Shown here: in pieces, positions 40,657 to 49,475 of the stretch
Layout: each line of letters begins with the position of its first letter
Numbering within the stretch: the first letter of the stretch is position 1
NCBI GenBank assembly: GCA_965261925.1
Contig: OZ253486.1
Coordinates: 1,426,001-1,490,000 of the forward strand
Length of the DNA stretch: 64,000 nucleotides
Direction of reading: 5' to 3'
From: Bin87 sp965261925
GTDB taxonomy: Bacteria; Chloroflexota; Dehalococcoidia; Lucifugimonadales; UBA3495
Made by a program: the position numbers and the translations under genes
The notes under the pieces: generated by a model
What the model was told of the DNA's origin: nothing
The model's input: only the letters and a program-made list of their open reading frames with translations
Databases searched by the model: none

Positions 40657-41763
40657 TCAACTCAACTGCGGGACCGCTTCCGGCAGGTAGTGGGTCGAGC
40701 GGAAGACGCTGTTGACCAGGAAGCCCTGCTCGTTGGGCGCGAAGTGCGGGTTGATGTACTCCCACACCACGTCGCCGTCGGGGGTGACCTGGAAGATGCG
40801 CCCGAAGTGGCCTTCGGTGATCAGCGTGTTGCCGTTGGGCAGCCGCCGCGCGCCGGAGATGTAGGCGCTGAAGAAGTTGAAGGGCGGGTTGTCCTGGTAC
40901 TGCCAGACGATCTCGTTGGTCGTTGGGTCCACCTCGATGATCCGTGATCGGGGCATCGGGTTGTGGCGACTGTGCGACCCGTTGTCGTAGATGAGGACGT
41001 TGCCGTTGTCCAGCAGCGACGGGTCGTGCTGCTGCGCCAGCACGGCATCGCCGATCTGCCACTGGATTTTTCCGCTGGCCTTGTCGATGATGCCCACGGT
41101 GGAGATGTTGCGGAAGCTGAACATCACCCGGTCGTCGGGCAGTGGCACGACGGTGTTGCCGTGGCTCCACTCGTCCCGATGGTCGTTGAAGCTGATGACG
41201 TGGGTTTCAGGGTCCAGGTGTTCGGCGGCGTGCCATTCCCATATCCGGTTGCCGTTGGCATCGACTTCGACCAGCACGTCGCTCCACATTCCGGTGTATT
41301 CCTCGCGGTCCTCGGAACCGGGCTGGCCGCCCTCGATCCTGGCCGCGAGGGCGTCGTCCATGCGTTCCACCGTCATGTAGAGGCAGCCGCCCGATTCGGT
41401 GCGCCGCGCATCGTGGTGATGGTAGGGGTCGCGGTGCTCCCACAGGATGTTGCCGTCCCAGTCCGCCTCCAGCATCACGCCGCCCTTGAACCGCTTGAGC
41501 GCCTCGAAGGTGTCCCAGCCGCCGTCGTCCCGCACCTTGCCGCCGTAGAACAGGTTGCCGTTGGGCAGCAGGTAGCCGTAGAGACCCGGCGGGTAGGGCA
41601 TCTGCCACCGGTGGGCCTCCTCGCCGTTGATGTCCAGCAAGTAGATCTCGCCGTTGCCGGACATCGGCGCGTACAGGGTGTAGCCGGGGCAGGCTCGCTC
41701 CGGGTCATACGCGGTCAGACCGGTGCGGGCCATGCGCAGGCGTGTTTGTTGTTCAATGGTCAT
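40657..41763 (-). CDS. arylsulfotransferase-like beta-propeller protein
   Basis: This 368-residue protein has repeated blade motifs such as GEIYLLDINGEEAHRWQMP, DWDGNILWEHRDPYHHHDARR, DANGNRIWEWHAAEHLD, HGNTVVPLPDDRVMFSFR and LPNGNTLITEGHFGRIFQVTPDGDVVWEY. These match the arylsulfotransferase (ASST) superfamily, whose members move sulfate between phenols through a His, although many relatives have no proven activity. No signal peptide is visible, so it is probably cytoplasmic, unlike periplasmic AssT. It sits between mtnA and the DUF4234 pair. Confidence 0.8.
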   Translation of the reverse strand: MTIEQQTRLRMARTGLTAYDPERACPGYTLYAPMSGNGEIYLLDINGEEAHRWQMPYPPGLYGYLLPNGNLFYGGKVRDDGGWDTFEALKRFKGGVMLEADWDGNILWEHRDPYHHHDARRTESGGCLYMTVERMDDALAARIEGGQPGSEDREEYTGMWSDVLVEVDANGNRIWEWHAAEHLDPETHVISFNDHRDEWSHGNTVVPLPDDRVMFSFRNISTVGIIDKASGKIQWQIGDAVLAQQHDPSLLDNGNVLIYDNGSHSRHNPMPRSRIIEVDPTTNEIVWQYQDNPPFNFFSAYISGARRLPNGNTLITEGHFGRIFQVTPDGDVVWEYINPHFAPNEQGFLVNSVFRSTHYLPEAVPQLS

Positions 41764-41812
41764 AAGTCACATTCTCCGCGGATTGCGTATCCTCGCGGAC
41801 CACAAATGTCGG

Positions 41813-42856
41813 TCAGGCAGCGTCCACCGCTTGCCGTAGCGATTCGGTGTACGGCGGTCGGCACACCGTGGTTTCGGTGACGATGCCGGCGATGTAGCGG
41901 TGCGGCGTCACGTCGAAAGCCGGGTTGTAGGCGGGCGTGCCTTCAGGGGCAATGGGAGTGCCTCCGTAGCCGGTCACCTCGTGCTGGGGCCGCTCCTCGA
42001 TGGCGATGTCGTCGCCGTGGGCGATGGCCAGGTCCACGGTGCTGGTGGGCGCGGCGATGTAGAACGGGATGCCGTTCTCATGGGCCAGCACCGCCAACGT
42101 GTAGGTCCCAACCTTGTTGGCAGTGTCGCCGTTGGCGGCGACGCGGTCCGCGCCGGTGATTACGCAGGAAACCTCGCCCCGCTGCATCAACACTCCGGCC
42201 GCCGAATCGGCGATGAGGGTGGCGGGTATTCCCAGTTGCTGGAACTCCCACGAGGTGAGACGCGCGCCCTGCAACCAGGGCCTCGTCTCGGTGTTGTACA
42301 CGTTGAAGCGGCCGCCGGCCTCCCATGCCGCGCGTATCACGCCCAGGGCGGTGCCGAAGGCCGAAGTCGCCAGCGCGCCCGTGTTGCAGTGGGTCAGCAC
42401 TCCCTGGCCGTCGGCTGGCATCAGCGCGCGCCCGTGCTCGCCGATACGCCGGTTGATCGCCTCGTCCTCCTCCTGGATGCGACGGGCTTCCTGCTCCAGT
42501 CGGGGCCGAATACTGCCCGGGTCGGGCTCCGCCTCCGCCACCCGCATCATGCGGCGCACGGCCCAGCCGAGGTTGACGGCGGTGGGTCGGGCGGCGGCGA
42601 TGTGGGCTCCGGCCTCCCGCAGCGCGCCGATGAAGTGGTCCCGCTCCCGGGACTGCAACTCGGCGGCGGCCAGCACCATGGCGTAGCCGGCGGTCACTCC
42701 GATGGCGGGGGCGCCGCGCACGCGCATCTCGGTGATGGCGGCTGCGGCGGCACGGTAATCGGTAATGCGTACGGTAACGTGCTGGTGGGGCAGGAGCGTC
42801 TGGTCAAGAAGCTCCAACCGGCTGCCCGTCCAGTTGATGGGGCGAATTTCGTTCAT
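41813..42856 (-). CDS. mtnA: S-methyl-5-thioribose-1-phosphate isomerase
   Basis: MtnA (347 residues) converts methylthioribose-1-phosphate to methylthioribulose-1-phosphate in methionine salvage. Family features: MRVRGAPAIGVTAGYAM, the catalytic Cys in LTHCNTGALATSAFGTALG, the NTETRPWLQGARLTSWE loop and the catalytic Asp in ITGADRVAANGDTANKVGTY. Later salvage enzymes (MtnB, MtnC, MtnD or a shunt aldolase) are absent from the window. Confidence 0.95.
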   Translation of the reverse strand: MNEIRPINWTGSRLELLDQTLLPHQHVTVRITDYRAAAAAITEMRVRGAPAIGVTAGYAMVLAAAELQSRERDHFIGALREAGAHIAAARPTAVNLGWAVRRMMRVAEAEPDPGSIRPRLEQEARRIQEEDEAINRRIGEHGRALMPADGQGVLTHCNTGALATSAFGTALGVIRAAWEAGGRFNVYNTETRPWLQGARLTSWEFQQLGIPATLIADSAAGVLMQRGEVSCVITGADRVAANGDTANKVGTYTLAVLAHENGIPFYIAAPTSTVDLAIAHGDDIAIEERPQHEVTGYGGTPIAPEGTPAYNPAFDVTPHRYIAGIVTETTVCRPPYTESLRQAVDAA

Positions 42857-43334
42857 AAACCGGTAAGCAATGTGGAGTGCGTCGGTGGCGCACTGTGTTA
42901 CGCTGCGGTCAGGCTGGCGGATTCTCGGTTCCAGGCAGGCAAAAATAAAGGCCCACCCGCACCGGGAGAGCCACCTTCACCATCCGCCCCTCATCTTTCG
43001 TCCCGCCCGTTGGTTGCAGCGCGTCACGCGCCACGAACCGGGGACGCCGGATTTAGCACCTCGTCCCACGGGGTGAGCGGGACAGGTTGCCAGGCTTCAC
43101 AGGGCCGTTCCCTCCGCCTGTCTGAATAAGGGTTCCAGCAGCGTATGCAATTTTTAACTGCTATCAAGCCTATCTGCCGGAGCGTAAAATGTCAAGGTGG
43201 CGGCGAATTTCGTCGGCCTTTGCCTCGAAACCGACGCCAGTTGGCGGTGGCGTGTCGCGGCCGAATCCGGTATTCTGTGCGCCATCATCTATAGTGCCAA
43301 TTGACAGCACCGAATGCCGGGAGGATTTGCGAAC
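42857..43334. other. intergenic region between divergent mtnA and PPOX gene
   Basis: About 480 bp. Possible small stems include AGTGCG/CGCACT near 42880 and GCGCG/CGCGC near 43023. A weak relative of the 34-bp repeat (GGGACAGGTTGCCAGGC) lies near 43080. I see no convincing promoter for either gene and no riboswitch signature. Confidence 0.5.
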
Positions 43335-43928
43335 ATGACCACCACTGCTGCCGCAACAGCCGACGACCTCTGCACCATCGAACAGGAAACGAGCCGTTTC
43401 AACGAAAATTTCGGGGAGATGAGCCCGCGGGCCAAGTTTAAGGTCAAGGGTGAGATGTCCGACTTCGTGCAGAAGTTCATCGCCGCCGCGCCCTTTGTAG
43501 TCATGGCCTCCTCCGACCCGGAGGGCAACTGCGACGCCTCGCCCAAGGGCGGCAAGCCCGGTTTCGTTAAGGTCATCGACAGCGCCCGCCTGCTGTTGCC
43601 CGACGTCGCCGGCAACCGCCTGTTCCAGTCCTACCAGAACATGGACTCCAACCCCCACGTGGGACTGCTGTTCATGATCCCCGGCGTCAACGACACCGTG
43701 CGGGTCAACGGAACCGTCACCATAGTGAGCAAGGAGGAGCTGGAGCGGCAAAAGGTGGAGTTGGAACTCTACTGGACGGACGACAACTCCAAGCACCTTC
43801 AGGGCGTCATCATCAACGTCGAGGAGTCCTATAGCCACTGCCCCCGCGCCTACAACTTCGCCAAGCTGTGGGACACGGACCAGATCGTCGAGAACCAGGA
43901 AAACCGGCCCATTCCCCTGCGCGGATGA
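43335..43928 (+). CDS. pyridoxamine 5'-phosphate oxidase-related FMN-binding protein
   Basis: This 197-residue split-barrel protein has AAPFVVMASSDPEGNCDASPKGGKPGFVKVID, DSARLLLPDVAGNRLFQSYQNMDSNPHVGLLFMIPG and RVNGTVTIV. These match the MSMEG_1061-like branch of the PPOX superfamily. Relatives bind FMN, F420 or heme and their substrates are mostly unknown. GGGAGGA lies 9 nt before the ATG. A hairpin with a U-run terminates it at 43956. The open frame begins seven codons earlier, but that part overlaps the ribosome site. Confidence 0.82.
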   Translation: MTTTAAATADDLCTIEQETSRFNENFGEMSPRAKFKVKGEMSDFVQKFIAAAPFVVMASSDPEGNCDASPKGGKPGFVKVIDSARLLLPDVAGNRLFQSYQNMDSNPHVGLLFMIPGVNDTVRVNGTVTIVSKEELERQKVELELYWTDDNSKHLQGVIINVEESYSHCPRAYNFAKLWDTDQIVENQENRPIPLRG

Positions 43929-43955
43929 TCCAGCACGCGCATCGGGAGAATCCGT

Positions 43956-43979
43956 AGGGGCGAATGATCATTCGCCCCT
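43956..43979. terminator. palindromic terminator AGGGGCGAATGA/TCATTCGCCCCT
   Basis: A perfect 24-bp palindrome followed on the plus strand by GCTTTTT. It ends the PPOX gene and faces the 3' end of the minus-strand protease gene. It is a copy of the dispersed GTAGGGGCGAATG family used here as a Rho-independent terminator. Confidence 0.8.
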
Positions 43980-44032
43980 GCTTTTTGGTCTACGCCGACC
44001 GGGCGCAAATCAAGCCCGGGGTTGATCGCGTG

Positions 44033-44731
44033 CTAGCCCAACCCGGTCGCCAGCCGGAACACAAACAACGCCGGAGTAATGAGAATCCGTCCCAGGAAGT
44101 TGATGCCGAAGGCGTAACTCAGGAACAGGTTCACGCCGATCAGCCCCATCAACGGTATCCAGCCGTACCGCTCGAAGCGCAGGTACCCTTGATACATGGA
44201 TCCAGGCAACAGCCCACCCACAACCTTGCTGCCGTCCAGCGGCGGCAGCGGTATCAGGTTGAATATGCCCAGGATCAGGTTGAAGAATATCGCGAGAAAC
44301 GCAGCGAAACCTAGGATATCCACAATCCCCGAAACAAATCGCGTATCCGTTACGACAGGGAGCAGACCAAAACGGAACACTAGGCCCAGCACGAACGCCA
44401 GCACAAAGTTGGACAACGGACCGGCCAGCGCCACCATTGACATCCCAAACCGCCCGTGGCGCAGGTTGTAGGGATCGACCTGCACCGGCTTGGCCCAGCC
44501 GAAACCCACCACCAGCAGCAGGATGAAACCAAGCGGATCAATGTGCTTGATGGGGTTGAAGGTCAGCCGGCCCATGCGGCGGGCGGTGTCATCGCCTTCG
44601 ATATGGGACGTCAGCGCGTGGCTGAACTCGTGGACGGTGAACCCGATGATCAACCCGATCAGCCCGATGCCGATCACCAGGACGAACGCGACCGGGTTTT
44701 CCCGCAGCAGGTCGAGGCTCTGTAGGATCAC
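44033..44731 (-). CDS. site-2 protease family membrane metalloprotease (M50)
   Basis: This 232-residue membrane protein has the zinc-binding HEFSH (His34, Glu35, His38) in a helix. A second motif, TFNPIKHIDPLG, follows, and the third ligand is in the conserved LIPLPPLDGSKV. Five or six hydrophobic segments are visible. There is no PDZ or CBS domain, so it is the minimal Rip/SpoIVFB-like form. Substrates are unknown. Its first four bases overlap the end of the upstream gene (ATGA), implying coupling. Confidence 0.9.
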   Translation of the reverse strand: MILQSLDLLRENPVAFVLVIGIGLIGLIIGFTVHEFSHALTSHIEGDDTARRMGRLTFNPIKHIDPLGFILLLVVGFGWAKPVQVDPYNLRHGRFGMSMVALAGPLSNFVLAFVLGLVFRFGLLPVVTDTRFVSGIVDILGFAAFLAIFFNLILGIFNLIPLPPLDGSKVVGGLLPGSMYQGYLRFERYGWIPLMGLIGVNLFLSYAFGINFLGRILITPALFVFRLATGLG

Positions 44732-45450
44732 GTAGCCGAGCTTTCCAGTCCGGTCCGGCCGCCGCGTCGCGATGCTGGCTGCGGACGGGGCAGGGCTATC
44801 AGGTCGGCTTTGAGCGCGGCCAGACCCTCGGCTCCATGGTCGTTGGCCTCGGCGACGATGGCCACGGCGCCGGCCTGGCGCAGGGCGAGCAGCTCGTTGG
44901 CGGAAGGTCGGGCTCCGACGCGGACGAACAGGTACTTGTCGGTCCTCCGCGCGGCGTCGGCGACCTGACCCAGATCAGCCAGCGTCCAGCGTCCGGTCAT
45001 GGCAGACTTGTCCAGCACCAGGAAGTCCAGCGGCGTGCCGGCCAGAATGCGCCACGTGTGACCGTCCACGTCGTCGGGAATGCGCGCGCCGTGGCCCATG
45101 CCCGGCTCGGCTATGTCGATGGCATCCACCAACGCGCTGGCGAAGGGAGACACCGTAAAATCTGCGCCGGCATCGCGCCAGGTCTGCACGATTTCAGTCT
45201 GCAGCGGCGCCCCTCCGGCGCCCCAGATGCGGTCGCCCATATCGGGCAGCGCGTCGGGCGTCATCCCCGGAGCAAAAACGACCACGGCATCCGCTGACTC
45301 CACCGCAGCGGCCAGCGCCGCGTCGATGTCGCCGGAACAACGGGCGATCAGCGCCATCCCCGGCAACCGCGCCGACTGTGTCGAACCGAAGCCCAGTGAC
45401 GGGCCGGTGCCCGATTCGATGCGTTCCAACAGGCTGCGCAATTGGGTCAT
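44728..45450 (-). CDS. protein of unknown function, TIM-barrel-like
   Basis: This 240-residue protein is one I do not recognise. It alternates hydrophobic strands and helices: GMALIARCSGDIDAALAAAV, ADAVVVFAPGM, DFLVLDKSAM, YLFVRVGARPSANELLALRQAGAVAIVAEAN. The order and the Gly-rich last loop suggest a phosphate-binding TIM barrel like those of aldolases or indole-glycerol-phosphate synthase. No catalytic motif is evident. The C-terminus is Arg/Ser-rich. It is coupled to the site-2 protease gene by a 4-nt overlap. Confidence 0.6.
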   Translation of the reverse strand: MTQLRSLLERIESGTGPSLGFGSTQSARLPGMALIARCSGDIDAALAAAVESADAVVVFAPGMTPDALPDMGDRIWGAGGAPLQTEIVQTWRDAGADFTVSPFASALVDAIDIAEPGMGHGARIPDDVDGHTWRILAGTPLDFLVLDKSAMTGRWTLADLGQVADAARRTDKYLFVRVGARPSANELLALRQAGAVAIVAEANDHGAEGLAALKADLIALPRPQPASRRGGRTGLESSAT

Positions 45451-45472
45451 TCCAAGGCCTCCCCAGCGTGAA

Positions 45473-45498
45473 GTAGGGGCGAATGATTTCGCCCCTAC
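45473..45498. repeat. intergenic palindrome GTAGGGGCGAA/TTCGCCCCTAC
   Basis: An 11-bp perfect stem around a TGAT loop, between two minus-strand genes. It is another copy of the GTAGGGGCGAATG family. Confidence 0.85.
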
Positions 45499-45516
45499 AC
45501 GCCGTCGTCTGTTCGC

Positions 45517-46389
45517 CTAGAGCGGTTGCCAGACCCGCTTGCCGCCCACGCGGGCGATCTTGCCGATCTGCTTGCCGGGCGGGAAGTGTCCCGCGCAGAT
45601 GATCCAGTCACCTTCCTCGGCAGCGTCCAGCAGGCGGCCACGGGAGGCGGCGGACTGCTCCTTGTCGGTGTCAACGCCGGCGCACCAGGTAGGCTCGGAG
45701 ATCTGGGCGATGGTGTGGAGCACGTCACCCATGACCACGCCGCGCTGCCCGTTGGAGTTGATGAGCACCACCTGGTGGCCCGGCGTGTGGCCGGGAGCGG
45801 GCGCGATGGAAATCTCGTCGCTGATGGTGTGCTCCGGTTCCTCCAGGATCTGCTGCAGGCGCAGCCGGCGCAGCGGCATGACCTGGCGGTCGATGTACGG
45901 GAACCGCTGGCGTGCCTCTGCCGAGGTGAAATAGTCGTAGTCGGGGCGCGACATAACGTAGCGGGCGCGGCGGAAATTGGGCGCGGGCATACCGCCGGAG
46001 TAGCGCAGGTTCCAGCCCACGTGGTCGCCGTGCAGGTGGGTGTGGATGATGTAGTTGACCGAGTCGCTGGGGCCGACGTTGGTGTTGTTCACGCCGACGT
46101 TGGACTCCAGGTGCGGCCGTAGCTCCTCGTAGAGGTTGCCGGTTATGTTGCCGCGATCGGGATGCGGGCCGGGACCCATGCCGGTGTCGACCAGGATGAC
46201 GTGTTCCGTGGTCTTGAGGAGGAACACTCCGTAGTAAAGTTGGAGTTGCCCGTCTTCCAGGGTGTCCTGGTAATCCGCCCAGGCGGAGTCGGGGACGTCC
46301 GGGAACATCGCAGAGGGCTCGCGCGCGGGCGGAACCATGTCGATGACGGCGGTAACCTCAACGTTGCCGATGGTTGCTTTGTCTGCCAT
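45517..46389 (-). CDS. metallo-beta-lactamase-fold hydrolase
   Basis: This 290-residue MBL-fold protein has the metal motif THLHGDHVG (His118, His120, Asp122, His123), the strand HVILVDTGMGPG before it, PAPGHTPGHQVVLI with a further His, VVMGDVLH with the bridging Asp, and a final His in CAGHFPP. It resembles the lactonase/N-acyl homoserine lactonase-like branch. Substrate is unknown. The ATG has GGAGGAATTTCCCC ahead of it. Confidence 0.87.
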   Translation of the reverse strand: MADKATIGNVEVTAVIDMVPPAREPSAMFPDVPDSAWADYQDTLEDGQLQLYYGVFLLKTTEHVILVDTGMGPGPHPDRGNITGNLYEELRPHLESNVGVNNTNVGPSDSVNYIIHTHLHGDHVGWNLRYSGGMPAPNFRRARYVMSRPDYDYFTSAEARQRFPYIDRQVMPLRRLRLQQILEEPEHTISDEISIAPAPGHTPGHQVVLINSNGQRGVVMGDVLHTIAQISEPTWCAGVDTDKEQSAASRGRLLDAAEEGDWIICAGHFPPGKQIGKIARVGGKRVWQPL

Positions 46390-46431
46390 GGGGAAATTCC
46401 TCCTGAGTACGCGGCAAATGGCGTTTGCGGC

Positions 46432-46962
46432 CTATTCGTCGACTTCGAATGTAACCAATGAGAAAAGGTCGTAGTCGGCCAGGGCCTCCCGGCCTCCGAG
46501 ACCAATGAGTTCAATCACTACGCCGATGCCGGCGGTGAATCCGCCGGCCTTTTCGATCAGGGCGGCGGCGGCCTTCAGGCTGCCGCCCGTCGCCACCAGG
46601 TCGTCAATGATCAGCACGCGCGCCCCCGACGGAACGTCGTCGGCGTGAACTTCCAGGGATGCCTGCCCGTATTCCAGGTTGTAATCGTACGACAGGGTGG
46701 CGCCGGGGAGTTTGCCCGCCTTGCGCAGCAATACCAGCGGCAGTCCCATCCGCGTGGCCATCGGCGCGGCGAAGATGAACCCACGGGAATCGACGGCCGC
46801 CAGGCGGTCCACACGAGCTTCGGCAGCCAAGTCCACCATTCGGGCGATGGTCTCGTTGAAAGCGTCCGGAGACAGGAGCAGCGAGGTGATGTCCTTGAAC
46901 TGGACCCCGGGTATGGGAAAATCGGGAATGTTCCGGATATGTTGGGCGAGGTCGATAGGCAT
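46432..46962 (-). CDS. apt: adenine phosphoribosyltransferase
   Basis: Apt (176 residues) makes AMP from adenine and PRPP. It has NIPDFPIPGVQFKDITSLL, AVDSRGFIFAAPMA, LRKAGKLPGATLSYDYNLEYG and the PRPP loop RVLIIDDLVATGGSL. It could salvage the adenine released by MTA phosphorylase. An ISAs1 element lies about 100 bp upstream of its start, where the promoter would be expected. Confidence 0.96.
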   Translation of the reverse strand: MPIDLAQHIRNIPDFPIPGVQFKDITSLLLSPDAFNETIARMVDLAAEARVDRLAAVDSRGFIFAAPMATRMGLPLVLLRKAGKLPGATLSYDYNLEYGQASLEVHADDVPSGARVLIIDDLVATGGSLKAAAALIEKAGGFTAGIGVVIELIGLGGREALADYDLFSLVTFEVDE

Positions 46963-48043
46963 GGCGGCAATGCTGGCACGCGCTGCTGCGGCAAACGGAT
47001 TATCCGGAGCAAGGCGGAAATTAGTCTATTCGCAGCCGATGGCACAGTCAACCGCCGACCGCGCCAGTCAGGGCAATCGCGTCTTATCCGAGGAGGACTT
47101 TGCGCAGGTAGTCCTCGTCCCATCCGGCGTTGAGCCGCTTGCCCTGAATGCCTACTTTCAAGGTGCTTTCGTTTTTCAACCGGTTGTGCCCAATCTGCCG
47201 CAGCGTGGCCAGGTTCTGCGGTCCATGGTCCTTACGCACTCGGCACTGGTCTTCCCGAAAGGTCACGTCCAAGGTCCAGTGCAGCGAGTTTTCGATGCTC
47301 CAGTGGCTTCTGATGGCAGCCAGGAGTTGTTCTGCTGAGGCTGGCAGGCTGCTGATGTAGTAGCGGGGCTGACTTATGCCACCCGCTCCAGTTTGACGAT
47401 GGCCCACCACCCTGACGGCCGCCTTCAGTTGGGACCATTGCCCCTGGGGGTCCAGATAATCCAGGCAGTCCGTCGCCGTGATGGTCCAGCATTCCCGCCG
47501 TTCCACCCGTCCGTGTCCCTTGTCCACGGTCCGTGCATAATCGTAAGGCACCCCGTCAAAACCCCAGGCCTCAGCTCCCTGGAACAGGTCTCGGATACCC
47601 TCATGCAACCGGCCCTGGTTCTCCTTCACCGCCAGCACGTAGTCGGCCCCGCCCGCGGTGATCTGCTGGGCGATCTCCCGCTGGCAGCCCATGGCGTCTA
47701 TGGTCACGATGCAGCCATTCAAGTCCAGCATCTCCAGCAGTTGTGGAATGGCGGTGATCTCATTGGACTTCTCCTCGGTCTTGACCTGGCCCAGGGTCAG
47801 GTTATTCTGCGTGGCCCAGGCGCTGACCAGGTGTATGGCCCCCTTGTTCCCCGCCGGATCATAGGACCGTCGAGCCGTCTTGCCATCAATGGCCACCACC
47901 TCACCCGGCAGCAACTCGGCGATGGCCTGGGTCCAGGATACGAAGCTATTCTGCAACTGCACTGGGTCCAGGCGGGCGAACACATCGCCAAAGGTGTCGT
48001 GGGATGGGATACCGTGGGGCAATTCCAGGAAGGTCTGAAACCA

Positions 48044-49475
48044 GTAACTGTTCAGACTTGAGGGGAAGCGAGTAGTTGACGGCAGGCGTTGAGGGTGTTG
48101 AGACCTTGTGCCCGCCAGGTGCCGAAGATTGACGCCAGCGTCATCTTGGTGGCAGTACCCCGGTCCGAGCGGGTGCCCCCACTGACCTTGCGGCTGACCA
48201 CCAGATGGCGCAGGCTGCGCTCGGCGGCGTTGTTGTCCGGCGGCACCTCCGGTTCGGCCACGAAGACGAAGAGTTCTTTGATGTGTTTCTCCATGCGTCG
48301 GCACAGCCTGGCTTGGGCGGCTGACGGGTCATCCAGGTAGGGCCGGCAGAGGACCAGCAATCGTCTTTCCAGGGCCATTTTGGCGGTGCGGCGTTGTTGC
48401 TCTGCGGGGTGGGTAAAGACCGTGGCCTGACGGTAGAGTTGGTGGACGGCGTCAGCCCACTGGGACAGCGATCCATCATCTGGGTAGAGTGATCGCAGGT
48501 CGTGGATGTCCCGCAGCAGGTGGGCCCAGCAGCGTTGTTTGGGACCCGCATAGTGGTGGTAGGCGGCGTAAAAGTCGCTGACCAGCACACCGGCGAAATC
48601 GTCGCCCAAAACCTCGTCCACTACCGCCTTGCCCCGGTTCCGTCGCAGGAAGTACCGCAGGTTGGGGGTGCTGAAAGTCCACACGTAGCCGTTGTGTCCA
48701 TCCTGTCGCCAACCCGTCTCATCGGCGTGGACCACCGGACTGCCTCGGACCTGTTCCAGGATGTCCGCCACCACCCGTTGGGCCTTGCCAGCCACTTGCT
48801 GTGTGGCCGCCACGATGGCCCCCAGGCTGAGTTGCAGCCCATGCACGGTATCCAGGTGCCACTGGATGGTGCGCAACGGCAGCCTGGCTTCCTCCCGCAG
48901 GACCGCAATCAGGCTGATGACGTTGATCCCCAGGCGCTGCTTGCCCATCACCACGCCGTCCAGTTGCGCTTTGGGAACACAGCAGCGTCGGCAGCGGGGA
49001 CAAGTGCGGGTCAGGTAAACGTGCTCGGTTACCTGCGCCGGAACCTGCGGCAGGTCGATCACCTCCCGAGTGCGCTGGGCCCAACCCCCAGACAACTGGG
49101 TCCCGCAGTCGGGACACTGCTCCACCACATGCTCCACGCGGTGGGTGGGCGTCATGCGGGCTCGGGCAAAGCCGTGAGGTCGGGGTTTGCGAGGTTCCTT
49201 GGGACGTGCTGGCTCCCGGTCTGCTTTGGGTTTCAGACCGGGCATCCGGCGGGAGCCTTTGGGTTTGGCTTGCCCTTCCAACTGGGCAATGCATTTCTCC
49301 AGCCGCTCAATGATGGCCTGCTGTCGGACGATGATGCCAATCAGAACATCCCGGTCGGCAGTCCTGAGATCGATTTCGGTATCCATCCCAGTTATATGAC
49401 ATAACCACCGCCCCCAAAGCCAGCCACCCGCACACCAAGTTCCGCCAATTCGCCTCACCAACTCTGAACAGTTAC
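48044..49475 (-). mobile_element. IS66-family element nested in ISAs1 copy 1
   Basis: This 1,432-bp element has terminal inverted repeats GTAACTGTTCAGA at 13 of 13 bases and an 8-bp target duplication (TGAAACCA at 48036-48043 and 49476-49483). Both values are those of the IS66 family. It carries only the tnpC-type transposase, with no tnpA or tnpB, as in the compact single-gene subgroup. The complete ends and perfect duplication point to a recent insertion. Confidence 0.94.
48052..49386 (-). CDS. tnpC: IS66-family transposase (TnpC)
   Basis: The 444-residue product has an N-terminal leucine-zipper-like helix (LIGIIVRQQAIIERLEKCIAQLE) and a basic linker. Next comes a zinc-finger with CPDCGTQL and CPRCRRCC. 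The DDE core has VVHADETGWR (first Asp), LVSDFYAAYHHYAGPKQRCWAHLLRDI (second Asp), and PPDNNAAERSLRHLVVSRKVSGGTRSDRG (Glu). The open frame begins 25 codons earlier, inside the terminal region. The ATG is chosen because MDTEID is the natural domain start. The stop lies 8 nt inside the element's end. Confidence 0.93.
   Translation of the reverse strand: MDTEIDLRTADRDVLIGIIVRQQAIIERLEKCIAQLEGQAKPKGSRRMPGLKPKADREPARPKEPRKPRPHGFARARMTPTHRVEHVVEQCPDCGTQLSGGWAQRTREVIDLPQVPAQVTEHVYLTRTCPRCRRCCVPKAQLDGVVMGKQRLGINVISLIAVLREEARLPLRTIQWHLDTVHGLQLSLGAIVAATQQVAGKAQRVVADILEQVRGSPVVHADETGWRQDGHNGYVWTFSTPNLRYFLRRNRGKAVVDEVLGDDFAGVLVSDFYAAYHHYAGPKQRCWAHLLRDIHDLRSLYPDDGSLSQWADAVHQLYRQATVFTHPAEQQRRTAKMALERRLLVLCRPYLDDPSAAQARLCRRMEKHIKELFVFVAEPEVPPDNNAAERSLRHLVVSRKVSGGTRSDRGTATKMTLASIFGTWRAQGLNTLNACRQLLASPQV

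Noticed and set aside
43170..43838. A 222-codon minus-strand frame across the PPOX gene
   Set aside because: Opposite a clear FMN split-barrel gene with a good ribosome site. Antisense composition.
47084..48304. A continuous 406-codon frame joining the IS66 end to the ISAs1 transposase remainder
   Set aside because: The first third is antisense or out-of-frame IS66 sequence. It is a chance fusion across the insertion junction, not a gene.
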